In this document: positions 45,162 through 54,297 of the stretch, one piece after another
How positions within the stretch are numbered: the stretch's first letter is position 1
Layout of the letters: each line of letters starts with the position of its first letter
NCBI GenBank assembly: GCA_905197485.1
Contig: CAJJYZ010000008.1
Span: 7,059-71,058, forward strand
Direction: 5' to 3'
Origin: an uncultured Lachnospiraceae bacterium
Lineage (GTDB): Bacteria; Bacillota; Clostridia; Lachnospirales; Lachnospiraceae
DNA length: 64,000 nucleotides
Notes under the pieces: model-generated
Seen by the model: only the letters and a program-made list of their open reading frames with translations
Databases searched by the model: none
Told to the model about the DNA's origin: nothing
Made by a program: the position numbers and the translations under genes

Positions 45162-45803
45162 ATGGAATTGAAACTTCAGGATTTAAGGTCATCGAAAAAT
45201 CCAAAAGCAAGAATCAAAATTTTAGAGGGACATTTTGCAACGAGCAACTCTCATATCAATACCTATATTGACATGTCAACCGTTAAGACAAGACATAACA
45301 ACGCGAGAGAGACTGCCAAAGTCCTTGCAAAAGAATTCTTAAATACGACGCCGATTGATTCTATCGTGTGTCTGGATGAAACAGAGGTCATCGGAACATT
45401 TATGGCAGAAATACTGGCAGACAGCACTTCGATGTCGTTAAGCCACAAAAACAACATCTCCGTCATCACTCCGGAATTCAGTCAGGCCGGACAGATGATG
45501 TTTCGCGATAACAAGCAGCGTATGATTAAAGACCAGCAGGTTTTAATTCTTGCGGCCTCCATCACAACCGGAAAGACTATCTTGAAAGCGATTGATACTA
45601 TTTTATATTACGGCGGGCGAATCTGCGGCGTGTCTTCCATTTTCAGCGCTGTCAACAAGATTGCCGGCATGGAAGTCAAAACAATCTTCACGAGCAAAGA
45701 TTTGCCGAATTACCGCGCTTACGCTCCACACGACTGTCCAATGTGCAAAGAAGGAATGCGCGTAGAAGCATTAGTCAACAGCTACGGCTATTCCAAACTA
45801 TAA
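45162..45803 (+). CDS. Phosphoribosyltransferase-like protein (orotate PRTase type), altered PRPP loop
   Basis: The 213-residue protein has the overall layout of a type I phosphoribosyltransferase and is close to entries named orotate phosphoribosyltransferase. The PRPP-binding loop reads LILAASITTGKT. In active enzymes the two residues before the ITTG-like turn are acidic (usually DD) and hold the PRPP ribose; here they are AA. A CPMCKEG motif near the C-terminus may bind metal. It may bind a nucleotide without catalysis, as PurR-type regulators do, or use other residues. AGGAGG precedes the ATG. No pyrimidine genes are nearby. Confidence 0.7.
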   Translation: MELKLQDLRSSKNPKARIKILEGHFATSNSHINTYIDMSTVKTRHNNARETAKVLAKEFLNTTPIDSIVCLDETEVIGTFMAEILADSTSMSLSHKNNISVITPEFSQAGQMMFRDNKQRMIKDQQVLILAASITTGKTILKAIDTILYYGGRICGVSSIFSAVNKIAGMEVKTIFTSKDLPNYRAYAPHDCPMCKEGMRVEALVNSYGYSKL

Positions 45804-45818
45804 ACCATCTTTTTCAAA

Positions 45819-45868
45819 AAGGGGTAACGCAAAATCATTCCATACGGTGATTGAGCGCTGCCCCTTCT
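45819..45868. terminator. Possible bidirectional terminator between convergent genes
   Basis: AAGGGG pairs with CCCCTT, with inner AATCA/TGATT and GCG pairs, between the PRTase-like and MutS-like genes. The stem is interrupted. Confidence 0.5.
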
Positions 45869-45875
45869 CTCTTTC

Positions 45876-47552
45876 CTAATTCTTTCGTTCTTCTGTTAAC
45901 ATCTCATATGTAACTCCATATTTTTTCGCAATATCATTTGCGTAGGACATTCCTTCCGGTTTTGCAATTTCCACCTGATAAGAACGGGTTCCATCATGCG
46001 ATTTCATGACAAGGGAAACCGCCTTGCAGTCTTTCCCTGCATCATTGATTTCCTCGATATCATACGCCAGCTTATGCATATGCGTGTTATAGAGCGTGCG
46101 GACACCCTTATCCAGAATGGCTCTTACCGAGTCTTTCGCGATATAATATCCTTCCTCAAAAGAAGTGGTAGAGAACGTTTCATTTAACAGAATCAGGCTG
46201 TCTTTTGTGCTCTCAAAATAAAGTTCCCGAAAGCGCTTACATTCCTCTCCCAATCGTCCCAGATTCATTGTTTTGTCCTCATCTGCCGGGAAATGGGTAT
46301 AGATGCAGTCTACCGGATAAAAAGAAAAGGATTCTCCCGGCACAAAAATTCCTCCTTGTGCCAAGACAAACAGAAGTCCAACGGCCTGTGTAATCGTCGT
46401 TTTCCCTCCTCGGTTGGCTCCTGTCAGTATGTAAACAAGATGTTCCTTATCAAAATCCAGATGATTCGTCACAATTTCATCCGCATGTTCTACCGTAGAC
46501 GCCAATTTCAAATTATAGATGCCTTTGGCACACATCGTCTGTTCTTCTGTTTTTACTTCCGCCTTACAGAAACGAAAACCGCGTTTGCTTATCGTTTCAA
46601 TATATTCTGCCAGACGGACATAATAGATAAATTCCGGAATCAAATCCGTAATCTCGGTAATCGTAACAGACACGTATTTATTCAAGCTGTTTCGCAGCGT
46701 TTTCACAACGTTCGACAATAATTGATTCGTCACCCTGCTCATATAACGCGGAATATCCTCCGTCATATCTCCTCCCGGAATCATCGCCAGGCCGGCGCGA
46801 ACCCCGGCTGCTGCTTTCGAGGAATCCTCTGCAGAGAACGGTTGATATTTATACGTTTCTTTCCACTCCGTATCCGGATGAATCACGCCTTTTGCCGCAA
46901 TCCGGTCACAGAAATTCCCGAGCAGATTCGACTTTGTAAAGTATTTGCTGTTAATTGAAATCAATCCCACGCTCTCCGCTTCAAAACATTCGTTTAAGTT
47001 AATTCCAACGGTAACGCTTTTCAGATTCGACGTATCTGCTTTCAACGCAGAAATATCTTTTTTCAACTCTTCAAAGCCTCTGTCATGATACAAATCGTTG
47101 ACATACTCTTTCAGACGGAGTAAGCCTTCCGAATGAATGTCTGCTTTGGAAAGGCTCCTGTAAATCGCCTCAATGCAATGGATATAATCATTCAACTCGT
47201 CCAGACGATGCAGCAAATCCCAGACGCCTGCCGCCTCGTCGTATGTTTTCAGAAGACTCCCGTAATCGCGCAGGAAATTAATCTTATCCAGAATCTCCAA
47301 TATCTCCGCACGCATCGCCGGATTCCGGTAAATATCATCGAAAATATCTCCGCGATATTTCGTAACCCGAGGCTCCTTCGTCATCTTGGAGAGCACAGAA
47401 ATGATATAATTCTGTTCCGCCTTCTTCTCTGTAATCTGCGCGCAAAGAAAATCAAGCCCCAGGTCATGGGCTGCCACATCCGACAATGTTTTGTAGTTTT
47501 TCGTCCAATTTTCCGGAGCCAACAGGCTGATTGTTTTCTGCTTTATTTCCAT
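45876..47552 (-). CDS. MutS-related ATPase (not classical MutS)
   Basis: The 558-residue protein has the MutS-family core and ATPase domain at its C-terminus: Walker A TGANRGGKTTITQA near residue 370, and Walker B region LILLNETFSTTSFEEG near 465, followed by a conserved-His stretch YNTHMHKLA. It lacks the mismatch-binding domain I with its Phe-x-Glu motif and is about 300 residues shorter than MutS. Relatives include MutS2-like and stand-alone MutS proteins of unknown role. It is downstream of helD and uup, all reading left, within about 40 bases, so an operon is likely. Confidence 0.82.
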   Translation of the reverse strand: MEIKQKTISLLAPENWTKNYKTLSDVAAHDLGLDFLCAQITEKKAEQNYIISVLSKMTKEPRVTKYRGDIFDDIYRNPAMRAEILEILDKINFLRDYGSLLKTYDEAAGVWDLLHRLDELNDYIHCIEAIYRSLSKADIHSEGLLRLKEYVNDLYHDRGFEELKKDISALKADTSNLKSVTVGINLNECFEAESVGLISINSKYFTKSNLLGNFCDRIAAKGVIHPDTEWKETYKYQPFSAEDSSKAAAGVRAGLAMIPGGDMTEDIPRYMSRVTNQLLSNVVKTLRNSLNKYVSVTITEITDLIPEFIYYVRLAEYIETISKRGFRFCKAEVKTEEQTMCAKGIYNLKLASTVEHADEIVTNHLDFDKEHLVYILTGANRGGKTTITQAVGLLFVLAQGGIFVPGESFSFYPVDCIYTHFPADEDKTMNLGRLGEECKRFRELYFESTKDSLILLNETFSTTSFEEGYYIAKDSVRAILDKGVRTLYNTHMHKLAYDIEEINDAGKDCKAVSLVMKSHDGTRSYQVEIAKPEGMSYANDIAKKYGVTYEMLTEERKN

Positions 47553-47590
47553 AAAAATCCCCCTTTGATTCTGTTCCTATTCTATTTTTA

Positions 47591-49630
47591 TTATTTATCC
47601 ATAATTTCATACAGATATAATTCGTGAAGCGCCCGCGTGGCGCAGATATATTTTGCCTGACCGGAGAAACTACAGTTCCACATCTTCGATATTCCGAATA
47701 CCTGGTCAAATTCTAACCCTTTTGCCATATAAAAGGTCGTGACGGATAATCCTTTTTTGAAAGAGGTGCTGTCCCTGTCAATGTATGACGCTTCCTGACC
47801 GGCTGACCGGATTCTATGATACAGTTCCTTCGCCTCTTTTTCCGTCATGGCAATCACTGCCGCCGTCTCAAACTGCTCTTCCTTTCCTACTCTCAGATTC
47901 CGGAGCACCTCGGATACCGCCTCATCAAACGAATGATAAGCTTGCTCCTCCACTTCTTTTCCATGCCGCTCGAAGAGTTCCATCTCTTCTGCCCCTGCAA
48001 TCTTCTCCGCATAGCGGGCAATCTCCACCGTATTGCGATAACTCTTATTCAGAATGATTTCGCGAATTTCTTTTCCGAAAATCTTCGGGAGAAAGCGAAG
48101 CACGTCCCGACTCTTTTCACCAATCGTCTGCGCCTTATCTCCGAGAATCGTCATCCTGCAGGAGAACATCCCTTCCAAAATCACATATTGCAGGTAACTG
48201 TAATCCTGCATCTCATCAATCACAAGATGTTTGATATTCTGTCTCGCTTTTGTACCGTCCAACCGGTGTTTCAAATATAGCATCGGATACACGTCTTCAT
48301 AAGCAAGAACCCGCTTCTCATAAGGGACTTCCGGAAGAAGCGGATACCCGGCTTCTTCCATCAGCCAGTTATAGATTTCATACAAATCCCTCGTCACATA
48401 CATGCCGAAAAACTGCTCTTTCAAGACTTCCTGTTCTTCTTCTGAAATATTTCTCCGGTACAACGTCTCATATTCATCGATAACATATTCCATCACTGCT
48501 TCCATACGGGACAGAATCGGAACATGCTGGAATTTAAAATAGAATAACGCAATCATTTCCTGTTCTGTTTTTTGCATTCCTTTCCATTCTATCTCCCGCA
48601 AATCTATCAATCGGTCTTCCAGTTCCGCCAGGAATCCTTCTACAAGACCGACAAACTGCGCCGACTGTTTTTCCCTGCTTCTTCTTTCCGCCTCCTGATT
48701 TTGCTGCTCCATACGTTTTTCAATCTCATGGAAACGGTCTTCACAATCCATGACCGTTCTTTTCAGTTCTTTATAGGCAAAAATATCAAAGCTCATCTCC
48801 TGAATATTCTCTTCGCCAAGCTCCGGCAAAATATGGGAAATATAATCCGCAAAGACACTGTTCGGAGATAGCACAAGAATGTTGGAGGATTTCAAGTTCT
48901 TCCTGTCGTGATACAAAAGATATGCGATTCTGTGGAGTGCAATCGACGTTTTTCCACTCCCCGCAACTCCTTGAATTACAAGAATCTTATCCTTCGTATT
49001 GCGTATAATCGCATTTTGTTCCTTTTGAATCGTCCGGACAATATTTTTAAGCTGGACATCGCTGTTGCTTCCCAGTTCTTGCTTCAGAATCTCATCGTCA
49101 ATCATCATGTCGCTTTCAAATCCGTAAATCATCTTCCCATCTCGAATCTTATACTGCCATTTCGATTCAATCTCACCCTCTATCTGCCCTGCCGGAGCTT
49201 CGTAATGTGCCGCCCCCTTGTCGAAATCATAAAAGAGTCCGCTGACCGGAGCCCGCCAGTCATAAACCAGAGGAATGCTTCCGGCTTTCTCCGCAAAATT
49301 CCCGATTCCGATATAAAAAGTCTCCGCCTCTTCTTCCCCTTCAAACAGAAAATCCACTCTTCCGAAAAAAGGAGAATCCTGCATGCTTCGGAATCTGTGA
49401 ATCAGTTTTTCATTCTCCAGATTCGCGCTCGCCTGCCTCAAAAGAGCCTGCTGGTTATCATAATTCTCATAACCGTACTCATCCATCTCCGTATAGTTAT
49501 CCCAGTAATATTCCTGCATGCCGGCAATATCATTCTCGCCTTCTTTTAATGTGCGGGAAAGCTCGGCAATCCTACGACTCAGTTTTTCTTTTATCTCTTC
49601 CAGAAATAATGTCCCGTCTTTCTTTTCCAT
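47591..49630 (-). CDS. helD: HelD-like superfamily 1 helicase (RNA polymerase recycling)
   Basis: HelD removes stalled RNA polymerase from DNA. The 679-residue protein has an N-terminal coiled coil (about residues 1-60), a UvrD/PcrA-type helicase core with Walker A VAGSGKTSIALHR near 225, VIDEMQDYSYLQ near 478 and TILGDKAQTIGE after it, and the C-terminal TTFYMAKGLEFDQVF. An ATG at 49645 comes directly after the uup stop; the ATG at 49630 is preferred because AGAGGA precedes it. The two differ by five residues. HelD-type rather than UvrD is suggested by length and the N-terminal arm. Confidence 0.85.
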   Translation of the reverse strand: MEKKDGTLFLEEIKEKLSRRIAELSRTLKEGENDIAGMQEYYWDNYTEMDEYGYENYDNQQALLRQASANLENEKLIHRFRSMQDSPFFGRVDFLFEGEEEAETFYIGIGNFAEKAGSIPLVYDWRAPVSGLFYDFDKGAAHYEAPAGQIEGEIESKWQYKIRDGKMIYGFESDMMIDDEILKQELGSNSDVQLKNIVRTIQKEQNAIIRNTKDKILVIQGVAGSGKTSIALHRIAYLLYHDRKNLKSSNILVLSPNSVFADYISHILPELGEENIQEMSFDIFAYKELKRTVMDCEDRFHEIEKRMEQQNQEAERRSREKQSAQFVGLVEGFLAELEDRLIDLREIEWKGMQKTEQEMIALFYFKFQHVPILSRMEAVMEYVIDEYETLYRRNISEEEQEVLKEQFFGMYVTRDLYEIYNWLMEEAGYPLLPEVPYEKRVLAYEDVYPMLYLKHRLDGTKARQNIKHLVIDEMQDYSYLQYVILEGMFSCRMTILGDKAQTIGEKSRDVLRFLPKIFGKEIREIILNKSYRNTVEIARYAEKIAGAEEMELFERHGKEVEEQAYHSFDEAVSEVLRNLRVGKEEQFETAAVIAMTEKEAKELYHRIRSAGQEASYIDRDSTSFKKGLSVTTFYMAKGLEFDQVFGISKMWNCSFSGQAKYICATRALHELYLYEIMDK

Positions 49631-49645
49631 ACATCCTCTTTCCAT

Positions 49646-51448
49646 CTACTTTTGTTTCTTCTGCTCCTCTATTCTCTCCGCCAGGTCGTTCAAATATACC
49701 CAGCGTTCCATCTTCTCCTCCAGCTTCTGTTCGATTTCTTCCTTCTCCGCTGTGATTTCCGAAAGCTTGACAGAATTGGTGGCATATTTCATCATATCCG
49801 CATCCAACTGCTCGATTTTCTCCTCCAAAGACGCGATATCTTCATCTATCGTCTCATATTCTCTTTGCTCCATATAGGTAAATTTAAGCTTCGTCGGCTG
49901 ATTCTGCTTCCATTCCTTTTTCCCTGACGTTTTCTTTTCTGTACTTTCCGTCTTTTCTGTCCGGCTCTCCCTCTGTTTTGCCTCTACATAGTCCGTATAT
50001 CCGCCTTCATATTGCTTCAAATGTCCGGTTCCGTCAAATTCAAAAATCCGGTCCACCACATTGTCCAAAAAATATCGGTCATGGGAAACCGTAATGATAA
50101 TTCCCTGAAATGAGTTTATATAGTCTTCCAGAATCGTCATCGTCGGGATATCAATGTCATTGTTCGCCTCATCGAAAATCAGCACGTTCGGCGCAGACTG
50201 CAGCACACTCAACAGATACAGTCTCTTCTTCTCTCCACCAGATAAGTTTCCAATCTGTCCATACTGCATCTCCGGGGTAAATAAGAACCGTTCTAACATC
50301 TGGGAAGCCGTAATTCTTCCGTCTCTTGTCGGAATATATTCCGCGATATCCTTCACATAATCGATGACTTTCTGTTTCGTATCAAGTTCCGGAATCTCCT
50401 GCGCAAAATAGCCAATCCGAATCGTCTCTCCGATTTCCACAGTTCCGGAATCCGGTTCCACGAGTCCTGCAATGATTTTCAGAAGCGTCGATTTCCCACA
50501 GCCGTTCGGGCCGACAATTCCAAGATTCTGATTCTTTAACACAATATAATCAAAATCTTCTATCATCTTCTTCTCCCCATAGCTCTTACTGATGTGATGG
50601 AGTTCAATTGTTTTCTTTCCCATACGCGTCTCTACGGAGTCAATCTCCGCCGTCTGCTCGACAGACGGAGCCACTCCGTTCTTCAGCGTCTCTAACCGCT
50701 CCAATCTCGCTTTCTGCTTCGTCGTTCTTGCGCGGCATCCTCGTTTCGCCCATTCCAGTTCCATGCGAAGCACGCTTTGACGCTTTCTCTCCGACGCCTG
50801 TTCCATTTCTTCCCGCTGCGCCTTCATCTCCAGAAATTTTGTATAGTTCGCCTCATAACTATAAAGGTTTCCCCGGCTGATTTCCAGAATGCGGTTCGTC
50901 ACTTTATCCAGGAAATACCGGTCATGGGTCACCATAATAATGACGCCTTTGTATTTTCTCAGGTAGTCTTCCAGCCATGTAATCATCTCATTATCCAGAT
51001 GGTTCGTCGGCTCGTCCAAAAGCAGCACATCAAAAGAAGTGGCTATCGTCTTCGCAAGCGCCACTCTTTTCTTCTGACCGCCGGATAACGTCTCAATCTT
51101 CGCCTCATGGTCCGTAATCCCTAGCTGGTTCAAAACACTTTTCACTTCACTTTTCGCCGTCCAATCCGACTCTTCGATTCCGTCAAATGCATAGGAAAGG
51201 ACGGTGGCATCCTTCGGGAATTTCGGATTCTGCGGCAAGTATGCTATCTTGATTCCATTCTGCCTGATAATCTGTCCTTCATCCGGCTCCTCTTCCCCTG
51301 CAATCATCCGAAGAAGCGTCGTCTTTCCCATTCCGTTGATACCGATGATTCCGACCTTCTCGCCTTCCTGAATCCCGCAGGACACATCGTCGAATATCAC
51401 CTTTTCTCCATATGTTTTGCTGATATGCTCTATATTTAAAATATTCAT
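49646..51448 (-). CDS. uup: ABC-F ATPase Uup
   Basis: Uup is an ABC-F protein linked to ribosome function and, in E. coli, to stability of tandem repeats and branched DNA. The 600-residue protein has Walker A GINGMGKTT near 36 and GPNGCGKST near 325, signatures LSGGQKKR and LSGGEKKR, and LDEPTNHLD; the second Walker B is IFDEANNDID, a change seen in Uup-type proteins. The linker has ELEWAKRGCRARTTKQKAR, a strong Uup mark, and the C-terminus is a coiled coil. TAGGAG precedes the ATG. It leads the uup-helD-mutS-like group. Confidence 0.9.
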   Translation of the reverse strand: MNILNIEHISKTYGEKVIFDDVSCGIQEGEKVGIIGINGMGKTTLLRMIAGEEEPDEGQIIRQNGIKIAYLPQNPKFPKDATVLSYAFDGIEESDWTAKSEVKSVLNQLGITDHEAKIETLSGGQKKRVALAKTIATSFDVLLLDEPTNHLDNEMITWLEDYLRKYKGVIIMVTHDRYFLDKVTNRILEISRGNLYSYEANYTKFLEMKAQREEMEQASERKRQSVLRMELEWAKRGCRARTTKQKARLERLETLKNGVAPSVEQTAEIDSVETRMGKKTIELHHISKSYGEKKMIEDFDYIVLKNQNLGIVGPNGCGKSTLLKIIAGLVEPDSGTVEIGETIRIGYFAQEIPELDTKQKVIDYVKDIAEYIPTRDGRITASQMLERFLFTPEMQYGQIGNLSGGEKKRLYLLSVLQSAPNVLIFDEANNDIDIPTMTILEDYINSFQGIIITVSHDRYFLDNVVDRIFEFDGTGHLKQYEGGYTDYVEAKQRESRTEKTESTEKKTSGKKEWKQNQPTKLKFTYMEQREYETIDEDIASLEEKIEQLDADMMKYATNSVKLSEITAEKEEIEQKLEEKMERWVYLNDLAERIEEQKKQK

Positions 51449-51485
51449 GTTCTTCTCCTACTATGCGATATATTTTCCTTTGCAA

Positions 51486-51514
51486 ATTGTAGCACACCTT
51501 ATATGTCGTATCAA
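51486..51514 (-). promoter_or_regulatory. Promoter of uup-helD-mutS-like group
   Basis: Minus-strand TTGATA, 17-base spacer and TACAAT, 38 bases before uup. Confidence 0.65.
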
Positions 51515-51532
51515 CATTCCGGGAAAATATTT

Positions 51533-52618
51533 CTATACTTCTTTCGGCATCCGAATGATAAACCGAATCTCTTCATTCTCACTCTCTGCCCGAATCACTC
51601 CCCCATGCAGTTCTATAATTTCCTTAGCAATCGCAAGTCCGAGTCCGGCGCCGCCGCTTCTCGTCGTACGCGCAGAATCCAGACGGAAAAATTGCTCAAA
51701 AATACGATTAAGCTTCTCCTCCGGAATCGTATTGCCATGATTCATGCAAACCATATCCACCTCGTCTTCCTTCTCTTCTACTCGAAAAAGAATCTCTCCG
51801 CCTTCAAAGCTGTAATTGACTGCGTTCCGCAGAAGATTGTCAAAGACTCTCTGCATTTTCCCGACGTCAAATTTCATATACAATTCTTTCGGCGCATCCA
51901 ATGTACAAACCAATTGCTTTTCATCTAACACCGGTTTAAATTCATAGGTAAGCTGTTCCAACATTCTCGTCACATTCACACGACTTGTCTCCAATGTAAG
52001 TGTCGATAAGTTGAACCTCGTAATCTCAAAAAATTCATTGATTAAGTCTTCCAGATGCTCTGCCTTCTCCAAAGAAATCGACAAGTATTTTGTCCGAAGT
52101 TCTTCGGATATCTGCCCTTCATCCCGAAGAAGTGTCAGGTATCCGATGACAGAAGTCAGAGGCGTCTTCAAATCGTGCGCCAGATATACGATTAAATCAT
52201 TCTTTCTCTGCTCTGCCTCTTTGGCCGCTCGGATATTTCTTTCCAACTGGAATTTCACCTGATTCAGATGTCCCTCCACCTGTTGAAGCTCCGGCTGCAA
52301 TTGAATCTGCTTCTCTTCCTGTATATAGATGCTTTCCGTCGCTTCCAACACAGACTCCAGGTATTGATAGGATTTCCTTAATGTAAAAAATGCCGCAAAC
52401 ACCATACTCACAATCAAGATTCCGGCAATGGATAGCGTCAAGTGGTCCCGAATCCAGCTCCAAATCACCCACAGTGTCTCTTCCCCATACCAGGTAACCT
52501 GATGCGCCTTCCATCGAACCGCGATGCCTAAAATCACCATAGCAATCGTTACCAGAAGCGGAATCGCTGCAAATTGCAAGAACTGTTTCCAGAACATTTG
52601 CCGTACCATTTTTTTCAT
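51533..52618 (-). CDS. Sensor histidine kinase (VanS-like group)
   Basis: This membrane kinase has two membrane segments (about residues 12-34 and 55-80) with a short outer loop, then a dimerisation domain with the phospho-His in YLAHDLKTPLTSVIGYL, and an ATPase domain with NLLRNAVNYS and GGAGLGLAIAKEIIELHGG. The start at 52618 (361 residues) is preferred over an in-frame TTG at 52651, since AAAGAG lies upstream of it and no good site serves the TTG. The partner regulator is directly upstream. No vanH/A/X genes are present, so vancomycin sensing is not implied. Confidence 0.9.
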   Translation of the reverse strand: MKKMVRQMFWKQFLQFAAIPLLVTIAMVILGIAVRWKAHQVTWYGEETLWVIWSWIRDHLTLSIAGILIVSMVFAAFFTLRKSYQYLESVLEATESIYIQEEKQIQLQPELQQVEGHLNQVKFQLERNIRAAKEAEQRKNDLIVYLAHDLKTPLTSVIGYLTLLRDEGQISEELRTKYLSISLEKAEHLEDLINEFFEITRFNLSTLTLETSRVNVTRMLEQLTYEFKPVLDEKQLVCTLDAPKELYMKFDVGKMQRVFDNLLRNAVNYSFEGGEILFRVEEKEDEVDMVCMNHGNTIPEEKLNRIFEQFFRLDSARTTRSGGAGLGLAIAKEIIELHGGVIRAESENEEIRFIIRMPKEV

Positions 52619-52631
52619 CTGTTCTTTCTCT

Positions 52632-53330
52632 TTACTCAATTTTATATCCAACTCCCCATACTGTTTTAATAAATTTCGGTTTCCTTGTCGGCTCCTTTAG
52701 CTTTTCTCTAATTTTCCCGATATGCGCCATTACCGTATTGTTATTGTCATAATATTTTTCCTGCCACACCGCTTCGAATAATTTCTCGGAAGAGACTACC
52801 TTCCCTTTCCGCTCACAGAGATACCAGAGAATCGCAAATTCAATCGGTGTAAATGCAATTTCCTTTCCATATAGCGTACAGCGATGCGTCTCCTTATTAA
52901 TCACCAGTCCATGAATATCAAACTCTGTAATCTCTTGCCTATTCTTTCCCTCCGGTTGATTATATTTCTTATAACGGCGAAGCTGTGTTTTCACACGCGC
53001 TACTACTTCCAGCGGGTTAAATGGCTTTAGGATGTAATCATCGGCTCCTAATGTCAACCCCATAATTTTATCGGTATCTTCGACCTTCGCAGTCAACATA
53101 ATCACCGGATAAAAATACCGTTCCCTTATCTTCTGGCAGATTTTAAATCCATCAATATCCGGCAGCATTACATCCAGAATCGCTACGTCCAGTTTTGTAT
53201 GTTCTATACACGCAAGAGCCTCACTCCCATTATAAAACTTATGTACCTGGTATCCTTCCCCCTTCAAATACAACTCAACTAAATCCGCAATCTCTTTCTC
53301 GTCATCTACAATTAAGATATGCTCATTCAT
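52632..53330 (-). CDS. OmpR-family response regulator
   Basis: The 232-residue regulator has a receiver domain (LIVDDEKEIADLVELYL, phospho-Asp in DVAILDVMLPDIDG, TAKVEDTDKIMGL, and the conserved Lys in YILKPFNP) and a C-terminal winged helix ending VWGVGYKIE, as in OmpR/VanR types. Start 53330 is chosen because GAGGAG lies eight bases upstream; a GTG three codons earlier is part of that region. It pairs with the histidine kinase downstream. The C39-type protease upstream could be a target or partner, but no direct evidence is seen. Confidence 0.92.
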   Translation of the reverse strand: MNEHILIVDDEKEIADLVELYLKGEGYQVHKFYNGSEALACIEHTKLDVAILDVMLPDIDGFKICQKIRERYFYPVIMLTAKVEDTDKIMGLTLGADDYILKPFNPLEVVARVKTQLRRYKKYNQPEGKNRQEITEFDIHGLVINKETHRCTLYGKEIAFTPIEFAILWYLCERKGKVVSSEKLFEAVWQEKYYDNNNTVMAHIGKIREKLKEPTRKPKFIKTVWGVGYKIE

Positions 53331-53395
53331 ACGTTCCACTCCTCACTTTACGATATACGCAATGGCATCATCTGCACCCTGCGCATATTATACCA

Positions 53396-54199
53396 TCAAA
53401 TCTTTTGAAATGCCCACAGATTTTTAATCTGAGGCTCCAATCTTTCATACTCCCACAATTTTTCACTGTTTTCTCTGCTGTTCGGGTCCAAAACACGAAT
53501 TTTCCCATCTTCTACTCCGGCTAACACGATAAAGTGTCCTGCCATCGTAAAATCTCCCGGACGCATACTACATATTATCGGTTTTCCGGATTGCAGCATA
53601 TCCATCACTGTGCCTTTTGTCAAAGAAATGGCCTCCCCTGCCACGCCAAACGCCTCACAGCCTTGATTGAATAATTCCCAGCTCGTTCCAGTTCCCGCTA
53701 CATAGTAACCGTTTTCTTCCGCATACCTGGCAATCGTATAAGGTGTCGCTGTATTTTCACCGGTCAGTCCGGCGATTACCATAGAAAGTGCTGTCGGCGC
53801 ACATCCATTCACAGCAATGCATCCGTCCCCATACGCTCCGTATCCCCATCGCTCATCCCATTGAAGAAGCAAGGGATAGTTTCCTTTCTTCACGTCTCCG
53901 ACGGTGTCTGCATAAACATGTCCCTTTTTCTCCGGATAGTTTCGAACAAACTCCTCCATCTCCGGATTCCGGGAAAGCATCTCCAGAAGTTCTTTCGGAT
54001 ATTCTTCCTCATCCAGCAGCATCGATGGTTTTTCCATAAGTATTCCAAATACCGGAATCCGGGTTCCCACAAATTTTGCCGCCCCAAGCATCACACAAAG
54101 AATGCTCCCTGCCACTACAATCTTTTTCATCAGCCTATTTTTTCTTTTGTATCTTACTTTCTTATAGTCTGCTCTTCGGCTTCTCACTTCTCTTCTCAT
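53396..54199 (-). CDS. C39-like cysteine peptidase, membrane-anchored
   Basis: The 267-residue protein starts with a basic stretch (about 1-24) and one membrane segment (about 25-44), then a linker and a papain-like C39 domain. The likely catalytic Cys is in GCIAVNGCAPTALSMV near residue 132, the His in GHFIVLAGV near 225, and the Asp in LDPNSRE near 238. Proteins of this kind often cut peptidoglycan-linked or signal peptides outside the cell. GGAGGT lies nine bases before the ATG, but it is inside a long hairpin. It is followed by the two-component genes, which suggests a link. Confidence 0.8.
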   Translation of the reverse strand: MRREVRSRRADYKKVRYKRKNRLMKKIVVAGSILCVMLGAAKFVGTRIPVFGILMEKPSMLLDEEEYPKELLEMLSRNPEMEEFVRNYPEKKGHVYADTVGDVKKGNYPLLLQWDERWGYGAYGDGCIAVNGCAPTALSMVIAGLTGENTATPYTIARYAEENGYYVAGTGTSWELFNQGCEAFGVAGEAISLTKGTVMDMLQSGKPIICSMRPGDFTMAGHFIVLAGVEDGKIRVLDPNSRENSEKLWEYERLEPQIKNLWAFQKI

Positions 54200-54254
54200 A
54201 AAAACAGCACCTCCATCTGATAGTCATTCTATCAAAGATGAAGATGCTGTTTTT
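54200..54254 (-). promoter_or_regulatory. Long hairpin covering the ribosome-binding site of the C39 protease gene
   Basis: On the minus strand AAAAACAGCA and the following bases to GATAG pair with CTATC through GCTGTTTTT: about 24 pairs (two G-U), one two-base bulge and a five-base loop. The GGAGGT ribosome-binding site (54209-54214) is in the 3' arm, and TTTTT ends right before the ATG. It can hide the site or terminate transcription. Confidence 0.7.
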
Positions 54255-54297
54255 CTGTTTTCTCTCTCCAAATTATTATGAATTTCTTAATAATACG

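Noticed and set aside
51533..54199. Vancomycin-resistance locus
   Set aside because: The kinase and regulator resemble VanS/VanR in type, but there are no vanH, ligase or vanX genes and the nearby protein is a C39-type peptidase.
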